Positions 53,364 through 62,206 of a stretch of 64,000 nucleotides of DNA are shown here, one piece after another. The notes under the pieces are model-generated. The model was not told where the DNA came from and did not search any database. It saw nothing but the letters and a program-made list of their open reading frames with translations. The position numbers and the translations under genes were made by a program. The stretch comes from Paraburkholderia phosphatilytica (GTDB lineage: Bacteria; Pseudomonadota; Gammaproteobacteria; Burkholderiales; Burkholderiaceae). The stretch is from positions 59,685-123,684 of the forward strand of contig NZ_QQOA01000023.1 of NCBI RefSeq assembly GCF_003443895.1, written 5' to 3'. The number at the start of each line of letters is the position of its first letter. Position 1 is the stretch's first letter.

Positions 53364-53379
53364 TGGCACGCTTCATGAT
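53364..53379 (+). promoter_or_regulatory. candidate sigma-54 promoter of hmp
   Basis: TGGCACG (53364-53370) matches the -24 element of sigma-54 promoters exactly. The expected -12 element at the right spacing (53375-53379) reads ATGAT rather than TTGCA, a poor match. It lies between the NorR boxes and the hmp start, 71 bases before the start codon. The -24 match plus the NorR sites make it plausible. Confidence 0.5.
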
Positions 53380-53449
53380 AATGAAAGGACGAATTCGCCG
53401 CGACGCACCATTCCGGCCGAACCGTCCAACCTGCCATGAGGAACCCATC

Positions 53450-54631
53450 ATGCTCTCCCGTGAACAACGCGACATCATCAAGGCTACCGTCCCGCTGCTG
53501 GAAACCGGCGGCGAAGCGCTGACCACGCACTTCTACCAGCTGATGCTGGCCGAGCACCCCGAAGTGCGCCCGCTGTTCAACCAGGCGCACCAGGCAAGCG
53601 GCGCGCAGCCGCGCGCGCTCGCCAACGGCGTGCTGATGTACGCGCGCCATATCGATCAGATCGAGAAGCTGGGCGGCCTCGTCGGTCAGATCATCAACAA
53701 GCACGTCGCGCTGCAGATCCTGCCCGAGCATTACCCGATCGTCGGCGGATGCCTGCTGCGCGCGATCCGCGAGGTGCTCGGCCCGGACATCGCGACCGAT
53801 GCCGTGATCGACGCGTGGGCGGCCGCGTATCAGCAGCTCGCCGATCTGCTGATCGGTCTCGAAGCGAAGATGTACGACGAAAAGGAACAGGCGCAGGGCG
53901 GCTGGCGCGGCGCGCGCGCATTTCGCGTCGAGCGCAAGGTGCAGGAGAGCGACGAGATCACGTCGTTCTACTTCCGGCCCGTGGACGGCGGCTCGCTCCT
54001 CGGGTTCCAGCCCGGCCAGTACATCGGGCTGCGGCTCGAGATCGACGGAGAGGAAGTGCGGCGCAACTACTCGCTGTCCGCCGCGGACAACGGCCTCGAA
54101 TACCGGATCAGCGTGAAGCGCGAGCCGGGCGGCAAGGTGTCGAACTACCTGCATGACGAAGTGCGCGAACAGGATGTCGTGCAACTGTTCCCGCCGTCCG
54201 GCGACTTTACGCTCGCGCCGGGCACGAAGCCCGTCGTGCTGATCAGCGGCGGCGTCGGCATTACGCCGACGCTCGCGATGCTGCACGCGGCGCTCGAAAC
54301 GAAGCGCCCGGTGTTCTTCATCCACGCGGCGCGCCACGGTGGCACCCACGCGTTCCGCGACTGGATCGACGCGCTCGCCGCGCGTCATCCGCAACTGAAG
54401 CGCTTCTACTGCTATGCGGAGCGCCGCGCCGGCGACCGCGAGCCGGATGCCGTCGGACTGCTCGACGAACAGAAGCTGGCCGCGTGGCTGCCCGAATCGC
54501 GCGACGTCGACGCGTACTACCTCGGACCGACCGCGTTCATGAAGGCCGTTCGCCGCAGCCTGAAGGGTCTCGGCGTGCCCGAACCGCAAAGCCGCTTCGA
54601 ATTCTTCGGCCCGGCTGCGGCGCTCGACTGA
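53450..54631 (+). CDS. hmp: flavohaemoglobin (nitric oxide dioxygenase)
   Basis: Hmp converts nitric oxide to nitrate using oxygen and NAD(P)H. The 393-residue product has a globin domain with Tyr29 and Gln53 on the distal side and the proximal His85. It also has the FAD-binding RRNYSLS near residue 205 and the NAD-binding GGVGITP and a C-terminal FEFFGP. The ATG at 53450 has TGAGGA nearby, and numbering then matches the family residues. The divergent norR gene, with three NorR boxes in between, should control it. Confidence 0.96.
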   Translation: MLSREQRDIIKATVPLLETGGEALTTHFYQLMLAEHPEVRPLFNQAHQASGAQPRALANGVLMYARHIDQIEKLGGLVGQIINKHVALQILPEHYPIVGGCLLRAIREVLGPDIATDAVIDAWAAAYQQLADLLIGLEAKMYDEKEQAQGGWRGARAFRVERKVQESDEITSFYFRPVDGGSLLGFQPGQYIGLRLEIDGEEVRRNYSLSAADNGLEYRISVKREPGGKVSNYLHDEVREQDVVQLFPPSGDFTLAPGTKPVVLISGGVGITPTLAMLHAALETKRPVFFIHAARHGGTHAFRDWIDALAARHPQLKRFYCYAERRAGDREPDAVGLLDEQKLAAWLPESRDVDAYYLGPTAFMKAVRRSLKGLGVPEPQSRFEFFGPAAALD

Positions 54632-54653
54632 TTGATCTCGCGTCCCTCCGCTC

Positions 54654-54678
54654 TCTCCGCCGGGTTCGCCGGCGGAGA
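54654..54678. terminator. terminator between hmp and the MEKHLA gene
   Basis: TCTCCGCCGG (54654-54663) and CCGGCGGAGA (54669-54678) form a perfect 10-bp stem around a GTTCG loop, 22 bases after the hmp stop and between two convergent genes. It lacks a T-run. Confidence 0.65.
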
Positions 54679-54738
54679 CGGAGACGCTGACTCATCTCCA
54701 GCATCGTCACATGCCGATCGTTGCCTCAGATCGTCGCC

Positions 54739-55206
54739 TCAATGACCCGGCACATCGGTCCATTCGCTAAACGTCGCTGCCTGACCGCGGAATTCGCCGT
54801 GGTGATCGACGAGATTCCAGACGACCGCTTTCTCGATCCAGAAACGACGACCGGATCTGGCGATGCGCTGTCCGCGATAGTTGGCCGAGTAACCGTCGCG
54901 ACGCACGTCTTCGAGCAGACGTGCCCGCTCTTCACGATCGGGCTGTTCGGCAGACTGTCTTGAGTGCAACGTGACGAATTCGTCCCAGTCGTATTCGAAG
55001 CAGCGTTGCGCGGCCTGGTTTGCATAGACGAAGCGGGGATCGTCTTCGGTATTGTGAGCGAGCACGACGAACGGAGCCTCGGCATAGAGCCAGCGTGCGA
55101 GGTCGGTTACGCAGACGTGCGGAGGCACCAGGGATTCGTCGACCAGCCGTTGATAGCTGTCGGCGAGCAGGATGGCGAAATCCTGGGAAGTGGCGAGAGA
55201 CCGCAT
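54739..55206 (-). CDS. stand-alone MEKHLA (PAS-like) domain protein
   Basis: The 155-residue product consists of one MEKHLA domain: LLADSYQRLVDESLVPP, then EAPFVVLAHNTEDDPRFVYA and ANQAAQRCFEYDWDEFVTLH. The C-terminal part has RIARSGRRFWIEKAVVWNLV. MEKHLA is a PAS-like sensor-type domain first seen fused to plant HD-Zip proteins and found alone in bacteria. Ligand and partner are unknown. The ATG at 55206 is used; an upstream extension lacks homology. It is the nearest gene downstream of hmp, in convergence. Confidence 0.85.
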   Translation of the reverse strand: MRSLATSQDFAILLADSYQRLVDESLVPPHVCVTDLARWLYAEAPFVVLAHNTEDDPRFVYANQAAQRCFEYDWDEFVTLHSRQSAEQPDREERARLLEDVRRDGYSANYRGQRIARSGRRFWIEKAVVWNLVDHHGEFRGQAATFSEWTDVPGH

Positions 55207-55331
55207 CGGGAACCTGGCAGTAGATAGGAACGGACGGACGAATGAATGAAATCGAAGTGGACTTGACTGATTGATGATGCGTCCGCCATCGCGCACGCGC
55301 TTCGCTTCCTCCCGCATCCCGTTAAACGCGC

Positions 55332-55346
55332 CAGTCAGATTGACTG
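55332..55346. promoter_or_regulatory. inverted repeat upstream of the MEKHLA gene
   Basis: CAGTCA (55332-55337) and TGACTG (55341-55346) are perfect complements around a 3-base centre, 126 bases upstream of the MEKHLA start. TGACTG occurs again near 55264. It may be an operator. The intergenic interval 55207-55442 holds no gene I can support. Confidence 0.35.
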
Positions 55347-55442
55347 CGATCAGTCGCCCGGTTAACAGCGGAAGCGGCGCAAACTTGATGCGTTACGGTC
55401 GCGGTCCGCATATTGCCGGACATCTGTTTTGCCTCGCCATCT

Positions 55443-55850
55443 TCAATTCTGGAAGGTGTCGCGATACTCGGGCGCCGCGTCCGCACGTGTGTTCAGTTCG
55501 AACATCACACCGCCGGGTGCCCGGCAGAAGAAGCGCGAACCTCGGCCGTTGTTGAAGACCTCGGTCTCCATTTCGACGCCATCGGCCTTGAAGCGCTCGT
55601 ATAACTGGTGGACGGCCTCGAGGCTCGGCAGTTCGAACCCGGCATGAAACGCTCTGGGCCACGCCGGAATGTCCTTGCTGGTGTGGTCGATCACGACATC
55701 GAAGCCGGGACGCTTCAATATGTAGGACTGCTCCCAGACCCCCGAAACGGTAAAGCCCAGGTAGTGCTCAAAGAACTTCGCAGTAGCGGCCGTGTCGGCC
55801 GAGGGAAAGCTCAGGTGGTTGAGCTTCATGTTTTCGATCAGATCGTTCAT
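55443..55850 (-). CDS. VOC (glyoxalase/dioxygenase fold) protein
   Basis: The 135-residue product is a vicinal oxygen chelate protein. MKLNHLSFPSADTAATAKFF near the start carries the first metal His, and GGVMFELNT near residue 120 carries the last Glu ligand. PGFDVVIDHTSKDIPAWPRAF lies between. Members include glyoxalases and antibiotic resistance proteins. The ATG at 55850 is chosen for its GAAGAGC site. It is 182 bases from the TetR-type regulator gene, on the same strand. Confidence 0.85.
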   Translation of the reverse strand: MNDLIENMKLNHLSFPSADTAATAKFFEHYLGFTVSGVWEQSYILKRPGFDVVIDHTSKDIPAWPRAFHAGFELPSLEAVHQLYERFKADGVEMETEVFNNGRGSRFFCRAPGGVMFELNTRADAAPEYRDTFQN

Positions 55851-56033
55851 CGTCGGTCGCTCTTCGGATAGCTGCGGGCACCGTTGCCCGACGAGACTAG
55901 AATATAAGCAAAAGCTCACATCCAACAACTCGCATTACCAGCGGCCGACCCTGTGCGTGGACTCCCTGTGCAGCGTGCGAGCCAGGGCTCGCGACCTGCA
56001 AAAGGCAGATCCGGTTGCTCACATTCCGTCCGC

Positions 56034-56660
56034 TCACGGCGAATGTTTGCGAGGCCGTGCAACCCTCGACAGATAACCGAAAACCGCCGCGCGCACGCGG
56101 TGTTCCAGATTTTCCAGGTTTTGTTCACCGCGCTCACCGGCTGAATCCGTCAGGCCCTGGATGATCGCAAGCAAATCGGCAGCGGCCACCTCGGGGTGTT
56201 CGAGCCGGGGCGCCACACGCCTGACGACTGCTACGACCAGCGCGTCGAACCCTGTTTTCCCCACTTCGCCGCGCAATGCGGGGCTGCTCTCCTGGACATC
56301 GAGCAGCCTCGCCAGCATGGGACGTTGCAACTGCTGACGTACCGCTGCGCCGATCAAATACTCCAACGTCGCCTTGCCGCTTCGCTGGGCAAGCGCGGCT
56401 GCCGCGTCGTCGTGGAAGCGCCGTGTTTCGCGCTGGATCAGCGCAACCGTCAGCGCATCCTTGCCGGGAAAATACTGGTACAGCGACCCGATGCTGACGC
56501 CGGCACGCCGGGCAATCGCGTTCGTATTGAATCCTTCGATCCCTTCCGCCTCCAGAACCTGGGCGGCGGCCTCGACGATGGATTCAACGGTTTCTTCTGC
56601 ACGCGCCTGACGCGGGGTCTTGCGTGGGCGGGTGGAGGTTGGGCTTGAGGAGTCGCTCAC
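56034..56660 (-). CDS. TetR-family transcriptional regulator
   Basis: The 208-residue product has the TetR helix-turn-helix FNTNAIARRAGVSIGSLYQY FP near residue 42, with the start at a GTG (56660). An in-frame extension upstream is Arg-rich and lacks homology. The C-terminal ligand-binding domain carries AVFGYLSR near the end. Its target is not clear. It could control the VOC gene downstream, or the siderophore uptake genes upstream, on the same strand. Confidence 0.88.
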   Translation of the reverse strand: MSDSSSPTSTRPRKTPRQARAEETVESIVEAAAQVLEAEGIEGFNTNAIARRAGVSIGSLYQYFPGKDALTVALIQRETRRFHDDAAAALAQRSGKATLEYLIGAAVRQQLQRPMLARLLDVQESSPALRGEVGKTGFDALVVAVVRRVAPRLEHPEVAAADLLAIIQGLTDSAGERGEQNLENLEHRVRAAVFGYLSRVARPRKHSP

Positions 56661-56904
56661 AGGAATTCCATTGCGTCGGCTACGAAGGCAAAGCGGCCGC
56701 CTGAATGACCGCGTGAACATAAGGGAGAGTAACCGCTCCCGGCCGCGCATAGGGTGAAAGTCCGATATCTGCTGCGCGATCGATGGCACCGTGTGTGTTC
56801 CGCTCGGGACTGCAGCGATGCCGCCGTCACCAGGATCGATACAACAGGCAAAAGCATGAACTGCGGCACGGCGTCGACCGCTTCAGGAGCGTCGCCCGTA
56901 CGGG

Positions 56905-58890
56905 TCAGTCCCTGCGCAGCAGCCACATCAGATACGGCCCGCCAATCAGCGTCGCCAGCACACCCGCCGGCAACTGCTGCGGAAAAATCAGGTTCCTCCC
57001 CAGCCAGTCGGCGAACACCATCAGCAACGCGCCGATCATGCTGGCGACGAGCATCTGCGCACGGGCGCGCGGAAACCCGAGCAGCCGCGCGAGCTGCGGT
57101 GCCATCAGCCCGACGAACGACATCGGCCCGACCACGATCGTCGCACCCGCAGTCAGCGCCGCCGCGATCACGAGCAGCACGAGCCGGGCGCGTGCGCTGT
57201 CGACCCCGAGCGCATCCGCGACGTTCGCCCCGAGCGGGAGGATGTCCAGCCAGCGCCCGCACAACAGTGCGACAGCAGCCATGCCGAACGCGCTCAACGT
57301 CACTGACACCGCCATCGCCAGGCTGATCAGTTGAGTCGAACCGTACAGCAACGGCAGGATCCAGGTTGCATAGGCGCTGCCGCTCGCAGTCGCAGCCAGA
57401 ATCACGGCCTGTGAGAATGCGGAGAGCGCAATGCCCGCGATCAGCAAGTGGTTCGGCGCGTAGCGATGCCTCCTTCCGATCGCGACGATCGCGCCGAGAA
57501 ACAGCAACGCGCCCGCCGACGAGCCGGCGAACAACGTCGCCGCCGACGGCCCCGCCGCAAACAGTGCCGCCGCCAGCGTGCCGAGCATCGCACCGCCGCT
57601 CACGCCGAGCAGTTCCGGGCTGGCCATCGGATTGCCTGTCACACGCTGCAGCAACGTTCCCGACAAGGCCAGCATCCCGCCCGCGCTCAGCGAGGCGGCA
57701 AAACGCGGCACGCGCCAGAACGCTATCTGCGGCCATTCAACGGCCGTGGTCCAGTGCCAGCCGGACAGCGTCAGGTTCCAGCGCAGCGACACGAGCGATG
57801 CAATCAGCAGCAGCGTCCCCACCGCGAGCGCTATCGTGAGCAGCGAACGCCGCAGCGGCTCGGCGGCATCCGCCACAGGCCGCGCATCGTCGACGCGGAA
57901 CCGCCCCAGCATCCACAGGAGCAACGGGCCGCCGAACAGCGCGATCGCCGCGCCCGTCGGCAGTGTCTCGCCGATACCTGGCAAGCTCTGCACCGCCTGA
58001 TCGACGAGCATCAGCAAGGCCGCGCCGAGCGCCGGTGCCCACAGCAGCTGATCGCGCGGACGCCTCGCCCCCACCAGCCGCGCCAGCGCCGGACCCGCCA
58101 GGCCGACGAAGCCAATCACGCCCACCGCGCTCACCACGAACGCGCTCAGCAGCACCGCAATGCCGAGCGCGGCGACGCGCGTGCGCGCGAGCGTCAGGCC
58201 GAGCTGCGACGCGCTGTGGTCGTCGAGCGAAAACAGCGTGAGCGGACGCACCAGCAAGGCCGCGCCCAGGCCGCATGCAGCCACGCGCGGCAACAACCAG
58301 ATCGCGGCATCCCAGCCGTTCTGCGAGAGCGAGCCGCCGCCCCAGATGAACACAGACACGAGGGAGCGCTCGAACACGATCGTCAACAACACGGCGATGG
58401 CGCCGCAATACAGATTGACCACCATCCCGGCGATGACCACCGACACCGGTGCAAACCCCTTGCGCCAGGTGAGCGCGGCCGTTGCGAGCATCGCGACCAC
58501 CGCGCCGGCGAGCGCAACGGCAAAGCGCATCTCCGCAAGCCATATCGGCGCGAACACGGTTGCCAGCGTCATCGCCAGGTAGGCACCGGCCGAAACGCCG
58601 AGCGTCAGCGGCTCGGCGAGCGGATTGCGCAGCACCAGCTGGAACACCACGCCAGCGAGCGAAAGCGCGGCACCGGCAAGCAGCGAGACGACGAGACGCG
58701 GCAGCCACGCGTACTGCACGACGAGCTGCGGCAGCGTCGCCGACGACCCCGCATCGAAAACCCCCGACCATTGCGCGACCGGCAAGCGATTCGACAGCCC
58801 GTGCGCCGCGAGCAGCAGCGCGACGACCGCGAGCCACACCGGCAAGCGCCACACGCGCGGCGTGGCCTCCGGTTGCGTAGCCGTCTTCAT
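56905..58890 (-). CDS. fhuB: Fe(3+)-siderophore ABC permease, fused FhuB type
   Basis: The 661-residue product is a duplicated FecCD permease, two copies of about 330 residues each with about 10 helices, as in FhuB. FSLDDHSASQLG and ATPase-contact loops such as GLAGPALARLVGARR (first copy) and GLMAPQLARLLGFPRAR (second copy) are visible. It takes iron-siderophore from a FhuD-like protein across the inner membrane. Its start overlaps the end of the binding-protein gene by four bases. No FhuC-type ATPase gene is in the window. It may be in the rest of the cluster, right of base 64000. Confidence 0.93.
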   Translation of the reverse strand: MKTATQPEATPRVWRLPVWLAVVALLLAAHGLSNRLPVAQWSGVFDAGSSATLPQLVVQYAWLPRLVVSLLAGAALSLAGVVFQLVLRNPLAEPLTLGVSAGAYLAMTLATVFAPIWLAEMRFAVALAGAVVAMLATAALTWRKGFAPVSVVIAGMVVNLYCGAIAVLLTIVFERSLVSVFIWGGGSLSQNGWDAAIWLLPRVAACGLGAALLVRPLTLFSLDDHSASQLGLTLARTRVAALGIAVLLSAFVVSAVGVIGFVGLAGPALARLVGARRPRDQLLWAPALGAALLMLVDQAVQSLPGIGETLPTGAAIALFGGPLLLWMLGRFRVDDARPVADAAEPLRRSLLTIALAVGTLLLIASLVSLRWNLTLSGWHWTTAVEWPQIAFWRVPRFAASLSAGGMLALSGTLLQRVTGNPMASPELLGVSGGAMLGTLAAALFAAGPSAATLFAGSSAGALLFLGAIVAIGRRHRYAPNHLLIAGIALSAFSQAVILAATASGSAYATWILPLLYGSTQLISLAMAVSVTLSAFGMAAVALLCGRWLDILPLGANVADALGVDSARARLVLLVIAAALTAGATIVVGPMSFVGLMAPQLARLLGFPRARAQMLVASMIGALLMVFADWLGRNLIFPQQLPAGVLATLIGGPYLMWLLRRD

Positions 58891-59816
58891 GCCGATACCC
58901 CCTGCACTGCCGCAGTCAATTCCTCAGCAAAACGCATCGCCGACATGACACCGCCGAACGAGGCGACCGCCCCGAGTGCGCCGACGCGCCGCTCGCGCAC
59001 GAACGGCAGCGCGCCCCAGAGCGGGCTCTTCGCAAGCTCGGCCGCGACGCCCGGCGGCGTGCCGATCGTTAAAGCCTGTGCACCGCTGCTACCGGCCAGC
59101 GCCGCGAGATCGGCCTGTCCGTTGCCCTGTGGATCGGCGGCACCCTGCCACGCGTTATCGAGCCCGAGTTCGCGCAGTACACCGCCGAAGAGGCTCTTCG
59201 GCCCGAACACCGTCATCTGGCGCGCATCGATCGATTTGAGCAGCAGCACCGGCCGCCGGAGCGCGCGAAACCCGGCCAGCGCCGACGCCGCCTCGGTGAA
59301 CCGACGCTCCGCGCTTGCGAGAAACGCATCAGCCGCACGGCTGCGACCGAGCACGATGCCGAGCTTGCGCGTGGCATCGCGCACGGTGGGCAGGACGTCG
59401 AGCCCTGGACCGAACATCGGGACGACGAGCACCGGCGCGATACGCTCAAGCGCCGCGACGAGCGGCTGGTGCCACGGCGTGACGACGATCAGCTCGGGCC
59501 GCAGCGCCTGCAGCACCTCGAAGTTCGGCTGGAACAGCAACCCCGTGTCCGTCACTGACGCGGGCAGCGGAGGATCGCCGTCGAGCAGCCGATACCAGGG
59601 CGGACGCGAAACACCCACCGGCACGACATCGAGCGACAGCACCACCTCGGTCAGCCCCCAGTCGAGCACGACGATGCGCGGCGCGGCACCGGACGCCTCC
59701 GCACCGGGCAACGCCCCCACGGCACCCAGCGACCAGCCCGGCAATGCGAGTGCGACTACGCCTGCACCGGCCGCCCTCAGGAAACGCCGGCGCGCGGCAC
59801 CTTCCGTCCTCACCAT
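58887..59816 (-). CDS. Tat-exported iron-siderophore binding protein, FhuD-like
   Basis: The 309-residue product has a twin-arginine signal (ARRRFLRAAGAGVVALALPG) and a periplasmic-binding fold of the FhuD type, with APRIVVLDWGLTEVVLSLDV and LRPELIVVTPWHQPL. It delivers ferric siderophore to the FhuB permease. The ATG at 59816 fits the signal; a GTG at 59837 is an alternative, and GGAG lies between them. The frame upstream of it is the shadow of the receptor gene and has no homology. Confidence 0.9.
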   Translation of the reverse strand: MVRTEGAARRRFLRAAGAGVVALALPGWSLGAVGALPGAEASGAAPRIVVLDWGLTEVVLSLDVVPVGVSRPPWYRLLDGDPPLPASVTDTGLLFQPNFEVLQALRPELIVVTPWHQPLVAALERIAPVLVVPMFGPGLDVLPTVRDATRKLGIVLGRSRAADAFLASAERRFTEAASALAGFRALRRPVLLLKSIDARQMTVFGPKSLFGGVLRELGLDNAWQGAADPQGNGQADLAALAGSSGAQALTIGTPPGVAAELAKSPLWGALPFVRERRVGALGAVASFGGVMSAMRFAEELTAAVQGVSA

Positions 59817-59845
59817 GGATTTGACGAAGTTCTCCACGCACCCGA

Positions 59846-62026
59846 TCAAAGATCCGTCCGGACCGACAACACGGCATTGCGTCTGTCGCCGAACTCGGAG
59901 AAGAACGTACCGGGGTCCCGCGCGTAATAGCGTCGGTTGAAGATATTGTTCAGCGACAGCGTGGCGGACGTGTGCTTGTTGAACGTGTAGCCGACCTGCG
60001 CGTTGTAGACGGCATAACCGCCCTGCTCGTAAAGCGTGCTCGAGCGGCTGGATGCGCTCTGCGCGAACAGGCCGCCGCCCACCATCCAGCCGCGAAGCAT
60101 GCCGCGCTGGAAGCGGTACGTCGTCCAAAGCTTGAAGAGGCTGTGCGGTTCCTCGAGATCGTACGACTGGCCGGTGGAAGAGCCGCCCGACAGATAGTCC
60201 GTATTCAGCAACGTGTAGCCTGCGTACACATTCCATCCCGGCAAGGGCTCGCCGTTGACTTCCGTCTCGACGCCCTGACTGCGAACTTTCCCCGCATCCA
60301 CGTAAAAATTTGGATTGTCAGGATCACTGATCGCGTAGTCATTGTTGTCGATGCGGAACAGCGCGACATTGGCATTCAGCCGGTGCTGCAAAAAGCTGCC
60401 TTTGAGTCCGGTTTCATACTGTTTTCCCGACTGCGGGGCAAGCGCGCCCCCGGAGGCGGTGGTTCCGGTCTGCGGGGCGAAAACGGTCGAGTAACTCGCG
60501 TAGGCGGTCAGCTGAGGGATGATGTCGTAGGTGACGGCGGCATAGGGTACGAATTTGCCGTTGACCCGCGTTTGCACGGCCCAGTCGCTGGCCGCTCCCC
60601 TGCTCGATTCCTGATACCAGGCTTCCCGCGCGCCCAGGGTCACGGACAGTGGCTCGGTGATCTTGATATGAGCCTGCCCGTACACGCCCCCTTGCTGATA
60701 GTGATAGTAGTTGTACGCGGTAGCAATGCTCGCCGGTTCGGGAATGCCGGCCGCGTCCAGTACATTGAATGCACCCAGGCTTTCGCCGCCGTAGGCCTGC
60801 GCGTAGGTCGTCTGACTGTAGTTCGCGCCGAATGTCAGCGTGTGATCCTGCCCGAAGAGGTGAACCGGTCCGGAGACATTCGTATCGAATCCAAGCGAGC
60901 TGTAGCTCTGAATGTTTCTCTCGCCCCAGTAGCTTTGTACGTAGGGATCGGTACCCGTGGCGCCGAGCGGGTAGGCATCCGTGGCGCTGATGTTGAGATG
61001 GCGATACAGGATCGTCGAATTCGACTTCCATCCAGACTCGAATGCGTGCGTGAGGTTGAGGTTGACCTCATTGAGGACGCTCCGCTTGTAATTCCAGCTG
61101 GGGCCGAAATTCTGCGTCCACGACGTTGGCAGACGTTCTCCGTTGCTCATGCCGCCCACACCGAAGTCGAAGCCGCTATCCGAGTTCACCTGGTGCGCGG
61201 CGGAGAAGGACACCGTGGTGCGCGGATTGATGTCGTACTCAAGGATCCCATAGGCGCCGGCCTCTTTATCACGCGAGCCGTCCAGCGATTGATGTTCGTC
61301 GGATCCCACGATCACAGCTCGCCCGCGCAACGTACCGTCCTTGTTCAGGGGACCGGTGACGTCGACGGTTTGACGGGCGCCCCCGAACGACGTGACCTGC
61401 GTTTCCGTCGAAACGTGGAACGTATCGAGCGGACGTTTGCGCACCATGTTGACCGTGCCGCCCGGATTGCCCAAGCCGTCCATCACGCCGGCGGGACCAC
61501 GGAAAACTTCCACCCGGTCATAGAAAGCCAGGTCCAGTTGCAGCTGGTATTGAACACTGTTGAACAGCGGGATGCCGTCGTATTCGATGCCCAGCTGGTA
61601 GCCACGCGCCGTGTAGTACGCGGAGTCGCCCCAGGGAACCGCCGTGACGCCGGTCGTATATTGCATCGCATCCTGCAGCGTGGTCATGTTCTGATCGTCC
61701 ATGCGCTGCCGGGAGACCACCGATACCGAATTGGGCACCTCCTGAAGCGCCTGGGGTGTTTTTCCGGCGACGGTCGCCGCCTGCGCGGCGTAGGAACCCG
61801 ATCCCTCGGTGGTCGCATCGGCCTCGGCTTTGGCGTTGACCGTCACGGCCGGGAGCACTGCGTCGACACCGGCCTTGCCATCCGTTCCGTTCACCCCGGT
61901 GGATGTCTGCGCATACGCTTTACCTGACAGCGCCACCACCGCCGCGAGGGCGAAGGAGGTCATCTCGAAACGTCGCGGCATTCTTGCCAAGTGCCTGAAA
62001 TCTATTAATTTTTTGTTGATTTTCAT
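59846..62026 (-). CDS. TonB-dependent siderophore receptor
   Basis: The 726-residue product is an outer-membrane receptor of the FhuE/FpvA group. A signal peptide ends GKAYAQ. The plug domain carries LQEVPNSVSVVSRQRMDDQN and YYTARGYQLGIEYDGIPLF, and barrel strands fill the rest, with YYARDPGTFFSEFGDRR near the end. The final residues are VRTDL; most such barrels end in Phe or Trp. I take the ATG at 62026 (a TTG lies three codons upstream). A Fur box precedes it. It is followed by fhuD and fhuB on the same strand. Confidence 0.93.
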   Translation of the reverse strand: MKINKKLIDFRHLARMPRRFEMTSFALAAVVALSGKAYAQTSTGVNGTDGKAGVDAVLPAVTVNAKAEADATTEGSGSYAAQAATVAGKTPQALQEVPNSVSVVSRQRMDDQNMTTLQDAMQYTTGVTAVPWGDSAYYTARGYQLGIEYDGIPLFNSVQYQLQLDLAFYDRVEVFRGPAGVMDGLGNPGGTVNMVRKRPLDTFHVSTETQVTSFGGARQTVDVTGPLNKDGTLRGRAVIVGSDEHQSLDGSRDKEAGAYGILEYDINPRTTVSFSAAHQVNSDSGFDFGVGGMSNGERLPTSWTQNFGPSWNYKRSVLNEVNLNLTHAFESGWKSNSTILYRHLNISATDAYPLGATGTDPYVQSYWGERNIQSYSSLGFDTNVSGPVHLFGQDHTLTFGANYSQTTYAQAYGGESLGAFNVLDAAGIPEPASIATAYNYYHYQQGGVYGQAHIKITEPLSVTLGAREAWYQESSRGAASDWAVQTRVNGKFVPYAAVTYDIIPQLTAYASYSTVFAPQTGTTASGGALAPQSGKQYETGLKGSFLQHRLNANVALFRIDNNDYAISDPDNPNFYVDAGKVRSQGVETEVNGEPLPGWNVYAGYTLLNTDYLSGGSSTGQSYDLEEPHSLFKLWTTYRFQRGMLRGWMVGGGLFAQSASSRSSTLYEQGGYAVYNAQVGYTFNKHTSATLSLNNIFNRRYYARDPGTFFSEFGDRRNAVLSVRTDL

Positions 62027-62138
62027 TGCTGACAATCTAATTGGTTAGTCGGTAGTCGTGTGGCGTGGTTGTGTAAACAGGCAAGCAGCGTTGAAGGCGG
62101 CAGAATGCTTGCGGCACTTCAACGGCTCCTATCCAATG

Positions 62139-62161
62139 CGAATGATAATGACTCTTATTCG
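62139..62161. promoter_or_regulatory. Fur box upstream of the siderophore receptor
   Basis: AATGATAATGACTCTTATTC (62141-62160) is a near-palindrome resembling the Fur consensus GATAATGATAATCATTATC. It lies 113-135 bases upstream of the receptor start, in the gap after the peptide synthetase stop. Iron-repressed expression of the receptor operon is the likely result. Confidence 0.8.
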
Positions 62162-62206
62162 TGATCTCAACGTATTTTCGGATTTTTGCCTATCAAAAAA
62201 CGACTG

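Noticed and set aside
57448..59940. 830-codon open frame on the plus strand
   Set aside because: Antisense to fhuB and the binding-protein gene. It is Arg/Gln/Ala-rich with no fold.
59972..61927. 651-codon open frame on the plus strand
   Set aside because: Antisense to the TonB receptor. No signal sequence, no barrel or domain pattern.
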